Source: Candidatus Nomurabacteria bacterium (GTDB lineage Bacteria > Patescibacteriota > Minisyncoccia > Phycocordibacterales > UBA9973). From it: 23,975 bases of DNA. The notes beneath the pieces are model-generated. The model saw nothing but the letters and a program-made list of their open reading frames with translations, was not told where the DNA came from and made no database searches. This document shows positions 7,186 to 13,601 of this stretch, piece after piece. Position 1 is the first letter of the stretch. Each line of letters starts with the position of its first letter. Position numbers and translations under genes: made by a program. The stretch spans positions 1 to 23,975 of the forward strand of contig JAHFNF010000002.1 of the NCBI GenBank assembly GCA_023267515.1, in the 5' to 3' direction.

Positions 7186-9180
7186 TTAAATTAAGAATGC
7201 AACGATTAGCAGAGCCACGATATTAAGTATCTTAATCATCGGATTGATAGCGGGGCCGGCAGTATCTTTGTATGGGTCGCCGACAGTGTCTCCTGTGACA
7301 GCCGCCTTATGAGCGTCTCCGCCTTTTCCGCCAAAGTTTCCTTCCTCAATATATTTCTTGGCATTGTCCCAAGCTCCTCCGCCGGAAGTCATAGAAATTG
7401 CGACGAATAGACCGGTAATAATTGAGCCGACAAGAAGACCACCCAAGGCAACTGGCCCCAAAATAAATCCTACGAGTATTGGCGCCAATACAGGAATAAG
7501 TGCAGGCAATATCATTTGTTTGATCGCCGCTTTGGTGACGATGTCTACGCAAGTGCCGTATTCTGGTTTACCAGAGCCATCCATTATTCCTTTTATCTCT
7601 CTGAATTGTCTGCGTACTTCTTCTACGACTTTGCCGGCAGTTTTTCCGACGGCTTCCATACAAAGTGCTCCGAAATAGTAAGGTAGTAATCCGCCGATAA
7701 ATAATCCGGCAATTAATTTTGGATCTTCAAGGGTGAAATTTAAATGTGCCCCTACGCCACTTGCTTCTTGAGTGTAAGATGCGAATAAAACTAACGCGGC
7801 GAGTCCGGCGGATCCGATTGCATAACCTTTAGTGACTGCTTTAGTAGTATTCCCGACAGAGTCCAATGCATCAGTAACTACGCGTACTTCTTTCGGTAGC
7901 CCGGCCATTTCGGCGATGCCACCAGCGTTGTCCGTGATTGGTCCGTACGAATCAATCGCTACGATTATGCCTGCCATTGAAAGCATAGACATCGCGGCTA
8001 CAGCTGTGCCGTAAAGGCCAGCGAAATTATATGAAAGTAAAATTCCAGCGACGATTGTTAAGAGTGGCCAAGCGGTGGACTTCATAGATATTGCTAGTCC
8101 TTGAATGATATTTGTACCGTGACCAGAGACTGATGCAGATGCGATTGATTTAACAGGGGAGTAGTGAGAAGAAGTAAAATATTCTGTAATGAAAACGAGA
8201 AGTGCGGTGACGGCGAGGCCGACAAGTGAAGCGAAGAAAAGATTTGAGATGCTGTATTGTCCGTTATCTCCCATCAACATTTTTGTAATAGGATAAAAAA
8301 GAATTGCAGAGATTGCGCCGGCGGAGATCAATCCTTTATATAGCGCGCGCATAATATTTTGTGATTTTCCAAGGCGCACAAACCAAGTACCAGCAATAGA
8401 TGCGAGTACCGCTACTGCGCCGAGCGCTAATGGAAAAATTAAAGCCTTCAAGTTGCCAGGGAAAACTAAATTGCCCAAGAGCATCACAGCAATAGAAGTG
8501 ACCGCATAAGTCTCAAAAAGATCGGCGGCCATGCCGGCGCAGTCTCCGACATTGTCTCCGACGTTATCTGCAATCACTGCAGGATTTCTTGGATCATCTT
8601 CTGGAATGCCAGCTTCCACTTTTCCTACGAGGTCTGCGCCGACGTCAGCGGCTTTGGTAAAAATTCCACCTCCCAATCTTGCGAAAACAGAAATAAGAGA
8701 ACCTCCAAAGCCAAGTCCGACGAGAGCTTTCACATCTCCAGTTAGCGCAAAGAAAACCGATACACCGAGGAGTGCTAGGCCGACGACGAGAAGACCAGTG
8801 ACTGCTCCGCCGGAGAAAGCAACAGATAGCGCTTCTTTTAATCCAGTTTTTGCGGCTTCAGCTGTGCGAGAGTTTGCGCGCACTGAAACATTCATGCCTA
8901 CGTAGCCAGCCGTAGCAGAAAGCACCGCGCCTAAAATAAATCCGAGCGCAGTGGTGATGCCGACAGCGAGCCAGAGAATTATAAAAAGACCGACTGCGAT
9001 ATAAGCAATAGTTTTATATTGTCTATTTAAATATGCCTTTGCGCCTTCACGAATAGCCGCAGAGATTTCCTGCATCTTTGCATTGCCCGCATTTTTCCTC
9101 ATTATTGATTTGGCTAAAAGTAGACCGTAAACGATAGCGACGATAGAACTTGCGATTGCGAAAATTAAAAATTTATCCAT
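7186..9180 (-). CDS. hppA: K+-independent H+-translocating membrane pyrophosphatase
   Basis: HppA hydrolyses pyrophosphate and pumps protons across the membrane, turning biosynthetic waste PPi into a proton gradient. The 664-residue protein has around 15-16 hydrophobic helices. Catalytic motifs are intact: [13 protein letters not shown] at 179-191, EDDPRNPA at 194-201, DNVGDNVGD at 205-213, D410 and D417, then D605, D622, D631, D635, K638 and D639 near the C-terminus. Residues 444-454 ([11 protein letters not shown]) carry Lys447 and Thr450, the pair that marks the K+-independent subclass. That subclass is known only as a proton pump, so Na+ transport is unlikely. The gene stands alone, convergent with the 6586 gene, and has its own promoter-like element at 9212-9240. 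The start at 9180 gives the expected first helix. Confidence 0.97.
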   Translation of the reverse strand: MDKFLIFAIASSIVAIVYGLLLAKSIMRKNAGNAKMQEISAAIREGAKAYLNRQYKTIAYIAVGLFIILWLAVGITTALGFILGAVLSATAGYVGMNVSVRANSRTAEAAKTGLKEALSVAFSGGAVTGLLVVGLALLGVSVFFALTGDVKALVGLGFGGSLISVFARLGGGIFTKAADVGADLVGKVEAGIPEDDPRNPAVIADNVGDNVGDCAGMAADLFETYAVTSIAVMLLGNLVFPGNLKALIFPLALGAVAVLASIAGTWFVRLGKSQNIMRALYKGLISAGAISAILFYPITKMLMGDNGQYSISNLFFASLVGLAVTALLVFITEYFTSSHYSPVKSIASASVSGHGTNIIQGLAISMKSTAWPLLTIVAGILLSYNFAGLYGTAVAAMSMLSMAGIIVAIDSYGPITDNAGGIAEMAGLPKEVRVVTDALDSVGNTTKAVTKGYAIGSAGLAALVLFASYTQEASGVGAHLNFTLEDPKLIAGLFIGGLLPYYFGALCMEAVGKTAGKVVEEVRRQFREIKGIMDGSGKPEYGTCVDIVTKAAIKQMILPALIPVLAPILVGFILGPVALGGLLVGSIITGLFVAISMTSGGGAWDNAKKYIEEGNFGGKGGDAHKAAVTGDTVGDPYKDTAGPAINPMIKILNIVALLIVAFLI

Positions 9181-9211
9181 GTGTTATTTAATGTTAGTTT
9201 TAATATGGCTA

Positions 9212-9240
9212 AGATTAGCTTATTTTTTCTTTAAAATCAA
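9212..9240 (-). promoter_or_regulatory. Probable sigma70-type promoter of hppA
   Basis: On the minus strand TTGATT (9240-9235) and TAATCT (9217-9212) are separated by 17 bases, giving a leader of about 25 bases to the ATG at 9180. The match is moderate. The leader contains no Shine-Dalgarno sequence. Confidence 0.45.
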
Positions 9241-9287
9241 GGTTTTTTCAAGGTTTGTGATTAGGGTTAGAATTTGTACTTTTACCC

Positions 9288-9316
9288 TTGACGTGCATAT
9301 ACATAGAGAGTACTAT
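9288..9316 (+). promoter_or_regulatory. Probable sigma70-type promoter of the 97-residue protein gene
   Basis: TTGACG (9288-9293) and TACTAT (9311-9316) are separated by 17 bases. Transcription would begin near 9323, leaving a 22-base A/T-rich leader with no Shine-Dalgarno site. Confidence 0.65.
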
Positions 9317-9344
9317 TTAAGCATTAATAAATTAATTTTAAATT

Positions 9345-9638
9345 ATGCAAAATAATAAAACATCAGTAATTATCGCTTTGTTTGTCGGCCTCGTATTGGG
9401 GTTTTTAATTAGCAGTTTTATGCCAAAATCAATTAAAGAAGTTAATCAAAGTGGATCGTTGGTGTCATGCGTCGGTAAGGACAGTGCCGGTAATATTTAT
9501 TATGGACATTTATCCGAGAACGGGCAAGATTGCATACCGAATGATTTAGGAGCGATAATAGTTAACCCTACACCGACAGGAGATACGACAACAAATAGAA
9601 TTTACGATCCTGGGCCTACGACTCCTATAAAGAAATAA
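9345..9638 (+). CDS. Small N-terminally anchored extracellular protein, paralogous anchor to the 6586 gene
   Basis: The 97-residue product has one membrane segment at about residues 8-26 (IIALFVGLVLGF), followed by a polar Gly/Ser/Asn region with two Cys (about residues 43 and 66) that could form one disulfide, and a Thr/Pro-rich tail. The anchor resembles that of the 183-residue protein at 6586, including the preceding Lys-Thr and the following Pro-Lys, so the two are likely distant duplicates or share a swapped anchor. A sound promoter lies upstream and a terminator downstream, so it is transcribed alone. Function unknown. Confidence 0.75.
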   Translation: MQNNKTSVIIALFVGLVLGFLISSFMPKSIKEVNQSGSLVSCVGKDSAGNIYYGHLSENGQDCIPNDLGAIIVNPTPTGDTTTNRIYDPGPTTPIKK

Positions 9639-9651
9639 AAAATATATGAAA

Positions 9652-9680
9652 CTAAAAAATCCCCTAAGGGGATTTTTTAG
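9652..9680. terminator. Bidirectional intrinsic terminator between 9345 gene and nusA
   Basis: Perfect 13-bp arms 9652-9664 and 9668-9680 enclose a TAA loop. The stem holds CCCC/GGGG at its top and A6/T6 at its base, so it works in either direction between the converging genes. Confidence 0.92.
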
Positions 9681-9700
9681 TGCGGTCGTTTTTGCAAACT

Positions 9701-10891
9701 TTATTCCTCACTTTTCTCAACTTTTTCTTCTACCACTTCGTCTATTTCCACTTTTTCACCGTCTGTAGAAGCTACTTCTTCGCCACCTTTGCCTTTGATG
9801 TCTATTCTCCAGCCGGTTAATTTTGCCGCGAGGCGCACATTTTGTCCGCCTTTGCCGATAGCAAGAGAGAGTTGGTCTTCAGCCACTTCAATCACCGCTT
9901 TGTGTTCTTTGTCATTTATTTCAATAGATAAAACTTTGGCAGGGGAGATGGCGTTTGCGACAAAGATTTTTGGATCTTCAGACCAAGGGATGATATCAAT
10001 TTTTTCTCCAGAGAGTTCGTTCGTCACAGTATTTACGCGCGTACCTTTCTGGCCGACGCAAGAGCCGACTGGATCAATGTGGTCGTCATTTGAATGCACA
10101 GCGATTTTTGAGCGAGAGCCCGCTTCACGTGCGATGCTTTTTAATTCCACTACTCCGCTCGTCACCTCCGGCGCTTCAAGAGCAAAAAGTTTATCAATGA
10201 ATTTTGGATGTGTTCGTGAAAGGCGCAGATTAATTCCGCGCGGTGTGTCTTCCACAGAGTACAAGTATGCACGGATACGCTGACCTCGGCGGAAAAATTC
10301 TCCGGGTATTTGCTCTTCGGCTGGAAGTATTCCCGTCGCGCGGTTGAAATCTATATAAATATTTCCGCGCTCTATCTTTTGCACCACGCCGGAAATAATT
10401 TCTCCTTCTTTGGTGCCGTATTCATCCATAATAGATGTGCGTTCTGCTTCACGGATGCGTTGGATGATGACTTGCTTGGCAGTTTGTGCGGCGATGCGTC
10501 CATAATCATCTTTTTGTTCAAGATTGAAAATTATTTCGTCGTTTAGCTCTGCGTCCTTTTTTATTTTTTTCGCTTCTTTGAGCAGAATGTGATGTTCGGG
10601 GTTGAATCTTGGCAATTCGTCCTCACTTTTTTCACCTTCTTCTTCATCATTTTCGCCCTCCTCTTCCATCCGCACAATAGTATCATCTACGGCGATTTTC
10701 ACTTGGTAAAAATCAGTTTGCCCGGTTTCAATATCAAATTTCGCCCGGATAATCTGCCCGCGCTTGCCGTAGTCTTTTTTATAGGCGGCGGCCATCGCTT
10801 GCTCTATTGCTTCTATTATTTTTTCTTTCGGAATCTTGCGCTCTTCTTCAAGCTGTTCTAGCGCGGACTTCATTGTTTTTAAGTCTAACAT
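9701..10891 (-). CDS. nusA: Transcription termination/antitermination factor NusA
   Basis: NusA binds RNA polymerase near the exit channel and modulates pausing, intrinsic termination and antitermination. The 396-residue protein shows the N-terminal polymerase-binding domain (about 1-155; RKIPKEKIIEAIEQA at 18-32), interrupted by an acidic insertion (about residues 75-92). An S1 domain follows (about 160-228; EGEIISGVVQKIERG), then two KH domains, with CVGQKGTRV in KH1 and AIGKGGQNVRLA in KH2, and an acidic tail (365-396). The C-terminal acidic repeats of E. coli NusA are absent, as in most bacteria. Neither rimP nor infB, the usual neighbours, is adjacent. The 10891 start gives the expected N-terminus. 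The upstream leader holds a promoter, a DnaA-box match and a terminator-like hairpin. Confidence 0.96.
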   Translation of the reverse strand: MLDLKTMKSALEQLEEERKIPKEKIIEAIEQAMAAAYKKDYGKRGQIIRAKFDIETGQTDFYQVKIAVDDTIVRMEEEGENDEEEGEKSEDELPRFNPEHHILLKEAKKIKKDAELNDEIIFNLEQKDDYGRIAAQTAKQVIIQRIREAERTSIMDEYGTKEGEIISGVVQKIERGNIYIDFNRATGILPAEEQIPGEFFRRGQRIRAYLYSVEDTPRGINLRLSRTHPKFIDKLFALEAPEVTSGVVELKSIAREAGSRSKIAVHSNDDHIDPVGSCVGQKGTRVNTVTNELSGEKIDIIPWSEDPKIFVANAISPAKVLSIEINDKEHKAVIEVAEDQLSLAIGKGGQNVRLAAKLTGWRIDIKGKGGEEVASTDGEKVEIDEVVEEKVEKSEE

Positions 10892-10913
10892 AGTGTTTTT
10901 TTGCTAAATTGGT

Positions 10914-10942
10914 AAAAAATAAAGCCCGAATGGCTCGGACTT
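10914..10942 (-). terminator. Terminator-like hairpin in the nusA leader (possible attenuator)
   Basis: On the minus strand 10942-10935 pairs with 10929-10922 (8 bp, one G-T wobble) around a five-base loop, followed by TTATTTTTT (10922-10914). It lies between the nusA promoter and the nusA start. It may attenuate nusA, or may only stop antisense transcription; the sequence cannot decide. Confidence 0.55.
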
Positions 10943-10953
10943 GTACAGGGGGG

Positions 10954-10982
10954 AGTATAGCATATTTATTTATCCACAGCAA
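10954..10982 (-). promoter_or_regulatory. Probable extended -10 promoter of nusA
   Basis: On the minus strand TTGCTG (10982-10977) and TATACT (10959-10954) are separated by 17 bases, with a TGC extended -10 element just upstream of the -10. Transcription would begin near 10946. Confidence 0.65.
10970..10978 (+). promoter_or_regulatory. Consensus DnaA box overlapping the nusA promoter
   Basis: TTATCCACA matches the DnaA-box consensus exactly. It covers the upstream part of the spacer and touches the -35 element of the nusA promoter, so a bound DnaA would be expected to block polymerase. Chance occurrence cannot be excluded. Confidence 0.35.
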
Positions 10983-11011
10983 GGTTTCCCACTATTGTAA
11001 TTTGTTAGGTG

Positions 11012-11017
11012 TATAAT
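11012..11017 (+). promoter_or_regulatory. Possible -10 element at the start of the surface-protein block
   Basis: A perfect TATAAT lies immediately before the start region of the 11018 gene; no good -35 is found 16-18 bases upstream. If used, transcription would start near the ATG at 11024 and the mRNA would be leaderless. AGGTG at 11007-11011 competes as a Shine-Dalgarno site for the ATG at 11018, which would require a promoter further upstream. Confidence 0.35.
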
Positions 11018-11320
11018 ATGGCTATGCCGCCTGAAAAAAATAAAAACAATAAAGCCATATTAATTATTGCTGTTTTGGTTTTAATCGCTGTTTTTATTTA
11101 TCTTTATTCTAAGAGTCAAAAGCAAGTTTCTTCCACCCAAGAGTTAACTGATGCCGATAAAGCAGCCATTATTAACGAATTAAATACTGGATCTACAACC
11201 GCAGGGCCAACCTCAGAAGATAAAAAGCAGATTTTAAAGGATTTAAACGCTGGTACTCCTAAAAATGAGTCTCTCACAGATGCTCAAAGAGCTGCTATTT
11301 TAAAGTCTTTTAATCAATAA
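11018..11320 (+). CDS. Small anchored protein with three helical repeats
   Basis: The product is about 100 residues: a polar Lys/Asn-rich N-terminus, one membrane segment (about residues 14-31), then three repeats of about 16-20 residues ending in a leucine/phenylalanine-asparagine pair (LTDADKAAIINELN, TSEDKKQILKDLN, LTDAQRAAILKSFN) joined by Gly/Thr/Ser-rich linkers. Each repeat should form one short amphipathic helix. Starts at 11009 (GTG), 11018 and 11024 are possible; 11018 has AGGTG six bases upstream, while 11024 fits a leaderless mRNA from the TATAAT at 11012. The next gene begins one base after the stop, so translation is probably coupled. Function unknown; it is the first member of the surface block. 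Confidence 0.78.
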   Translation: MAMPPEKNKNNKAILIIAVLVLIAVFIYLYSKSQKQVSSTQELTDADKAAIINELNTGSTTAGPTSEDKKQILKDLNAGTPKNESLTDAQRAAILKSFNQ

Positions 11321-11321
11321 T

Positions 11322-13550
11322 ATGAAGAAATTCTATTTAATTTCATTTTTTATACTAATAGTATTAGGCGCTATTTTTTCTTTTAGTTTAAAAACAAAAG
11401 CCGCTAGTATTATAGATGTCCGCGGTTGGGCATATAGTGATTCTGCGGGCTGGATTAGTTTTAATTGTAAAAACTTTACCTTGGACAATAGCTTGGTGCT
11501 TTCCGCTGACCCAGATTATGATACTTGTGACACTGCGTCATATGGAGTGACGTTGGATACTACTACTGGGATTCTCTCAGGAGATGCTTGGTCCAGCCAT
11601 ATGGGTTGGCTTCATTTTGATACTGCAAATGTATCTGTCGGGTCAATCGCTGATCCACTTTCTGGACCAAACACCTACGCAGCTTTTGACCCACTTATCC
11701 CCGCTCAAGTGCAAACCCCAGTGACTGGTAACACCCCGCTGCCTATTAGTGGCTGGGCTAGATTTTGTGATGATACTTTTCTTTCACCAAATGCTAACCT
11801 TTACCCGCCTGGCCCGCCAAATGGATGTAGATCTACGGATGCTGCGCTCACCAATACCGCTGTCAGTCGCATACACAATGGCGGCTGGACCGGATGGGTG
11901 GCAATGAAAGGTAGCACTACTGGTGTGCCGCAACCTTTTGGTGTTCAATATAATCCCCTAAATGGCAATTTTTCAGGGTATGCTTGGGGAGGAACCTCTG
12001 TGCCAACTAACCCAGACTCAGCAGAAGTCGGGTATATAAGTTTCAATTGGGTGACGACAGCTATAAAGCCAATCCCACCGACTTATTATCCGGTTATTGA
12101 TTTGACCGCTAATCCAAATCCAGTCCCTGCGCTTGGTACTACAAATCTCACCTATACTTGGGTTTCTCCTGGACCATCTAACTCGGTTGCTCCGGATGAT
12201 TCCTTCAGTGGAAAGTGCAAACCTTATTGGTTTAACTTTAATACAGGAAGCAATGAGATAAGTTCTCTTCCTGGCTGGAGTGGTACACCTGCGCCAACAT
12301 ATGCCAATCCGTCTCACTTAAATCCGAACGTATATGTATATGATGCTCCAAGCACCCATTCAACTACTTACTATATTCTTTGTCTTGATGGCAATATCCC
12401 AGGCCGTTATGCTATAGATGATCAAAAGTGGGCAGCGTTAGGCAATACCCCACCAGTCAATGATGGCGATAAATGCTTCCCTGACGACGCGCATATGAAA
12501 AATTGTCCGGTAGTGAAAGTGGATGTAAGTTCAGTCGGTCGCACTATCTTACTTGAAGGCAGTGTTCACGGCGCGAATTCTTACAGCACAGGTCCAATCT
12601 CGGTAAATCCTGGGCAGACGGTGGATATGCGGTGGAGTTCTCCGTATCCATTTACTCAATGTAAAACATTATCTGATACCGGAGTTCCACCACGTTGGCC
12701 TATTGCTCCGGGTTTTTCAAGGCCGGATTATACACCTTCTGGCTATATATATGACAATGCGAATCCGGGTATATCAGTAGTGCCTTCCACAACTAATTAC
12801 CAGATTACTTGTTTAGATTCCACTTTGACTCCTGCACCGTCAAATCCTGTCCAAGTAAACGTCATTACTCCAACCGATCCTTTTACTTTCTCTGAGCTCG
12901 GGGATGTGACTGATTGTGTAAATCAGACCCCTATCCAATTAACTTGGGGCGGGGACTTGGTTTCCTGCAGTGCTTCTTATACCGGAAGTCCAATACTTAA
13001 TCCTCCACTTGCTAGCGGCACTTGGGCTGGTAGCCTGGCTTCTTCTATGCTTTCACCAGCTATACCAGGACCATGGTTTAGGAACTTAACTTTACCGGCC
13101 GGTAGCACTTTCCCAGTGAATCAAGATTATACTTTTACTATTTCTTGCTTAGATTCAAGCCTTACCACTGTCACCCAGACTTTGGCGCCGATCACTGTGC
13201 CTGCTTGTTTGCCAAATCCAGGTCCTACTGTTACCATTACCGGTTGCGTAAAAGACAATGCTACCCCATTTTATCTAAACTTGAACTTGTCAGGATTTAC
13301 TAGCGATACCACTTGCACTCTAGATCCTTCCGCAGAAGTTCCAAACTGGGATGCGACATCACCGATTACCTATCCTTTTGCATCAGCTAACGCATCACAC
13401 CCAATAACTGGTCTTTCAATGTCTGGTCCTACCACTCTTCATGCTACTTGTGTAGACCTAGACGGTAACAATGATGAGTACTTTTTCCCATTAAACTTTA
13501 ATCCTGCTTGCACGAACCCAAGGATTCCACCAAACTTTATTGAAAGGTAA
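11322..13550 (+). CDS. Secreted protein with GxAW...GWIxF repeats and Ig-like domains
   Basis: The 742-residue product starts with a signal peptide (hydrophobic residues 5-22, likely cleavage after TKA at about 27). Residues 34-245 contain repeats of the form Gly-x-Ala-Trp ... Gly-Trp-x-x-Phe: GWAYSDSAGWISF at 35-47, GDAWSSHMGWLHF at 87-99, a longer copy around 144-195 and GYAW...GYISFNW at 219-243. I recall such repeats from Parcubacteria secreted proteins but cannot confirm by search. From about 255 come several Ig-like modules with repeated proline-rich starts and paired cysteines (for example YQITCLDS). There is no C-terminal anchor or sorting motif. It follows the 11018 gene by one base and precedes the beta-roll protein by 51 bases. 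Probable extracellular structural or binding protein; no enzyme motif. Confidence 0.85.
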   Translation: MKKFYLISFFILIVLGAIFSFSLKTKAASIIDVRGWAYSDSAGWISFNCKNFTLDNSLVLSADPDYDTCDTASYGVTLDTTTGILSGDAWSSHMGWLHFDTANVSVGSIADPLSGPNTYAAFDPLIPAQVQTPVTGNTPLPISGWARFCDDTFLSPNANLYPPGPPNGCRSTDAALTNTAVSRIHNGGWTGWVAMKGSTTGVPQPFGVQYNPLNGNFSGYAWGGTSVPTNPDSAEVGYISFNWVTTAIKPIPPTYYPVIDLTANPNPVPALGTTNLTYTWVSPGPSNSVAPDDSFSGKCKPYWFNFNTGSNEISSLPGWSGTPAPTYANPSHLNPNVYVYDAPSTHSTTYYILCLDGNIPGRYAIDDQKWAALGNTPPVNDGDKCFPDDAHMKNCPVVKVDVSSVGRTILLEGSVHGANSYSTGPISVNPGQTVDMRWSSPYPFTQCKTLSDTGVPPRWPIAPGFSRPDYTPSGYIYDNANPGISVVPSTTNYQITCLDSTLTPAPSNPVQVNVITPTDPFTFSELGDVTDCVNQTPIQLTWGGDLVSCSASYTGSPILNPPLASGTWAGSLASSMLSPAIPGPWFRNLTLPAGSTFPVNQDYTFTISCLDSSLTTVTQTLAPITVPACLPNPGPTVTITGCVKDNATPFYLNLNLSGFTSDTTCTLDPSAEVPNWDATSPITYPFASANASHPITGLSMSGPTTLHATCVDLDGNNDEYFFPLNFNPACTNPRIPPNFIER

Positions 13551-13601
13551 TTTTGTGATATCATTAAAAGGTCAATTTATTAAGTTTATCAAGTAAAAAA
13601 T

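Noticed and set aside
7358..8905. Long frames on the + strand opposite hppA
   Set aside because: Shadow frames of a strongly conserved gene; low-complexity Ser/Pro/Thr translation with no family features. The same holds for frames opposite nusA, tig, the coiled-coil gene and the surface genes.
9261..9270. Telomere-like TTAGGGTTAG
   Set aside because: Only two units; a similar short string also occurs by chance within carB. No array.
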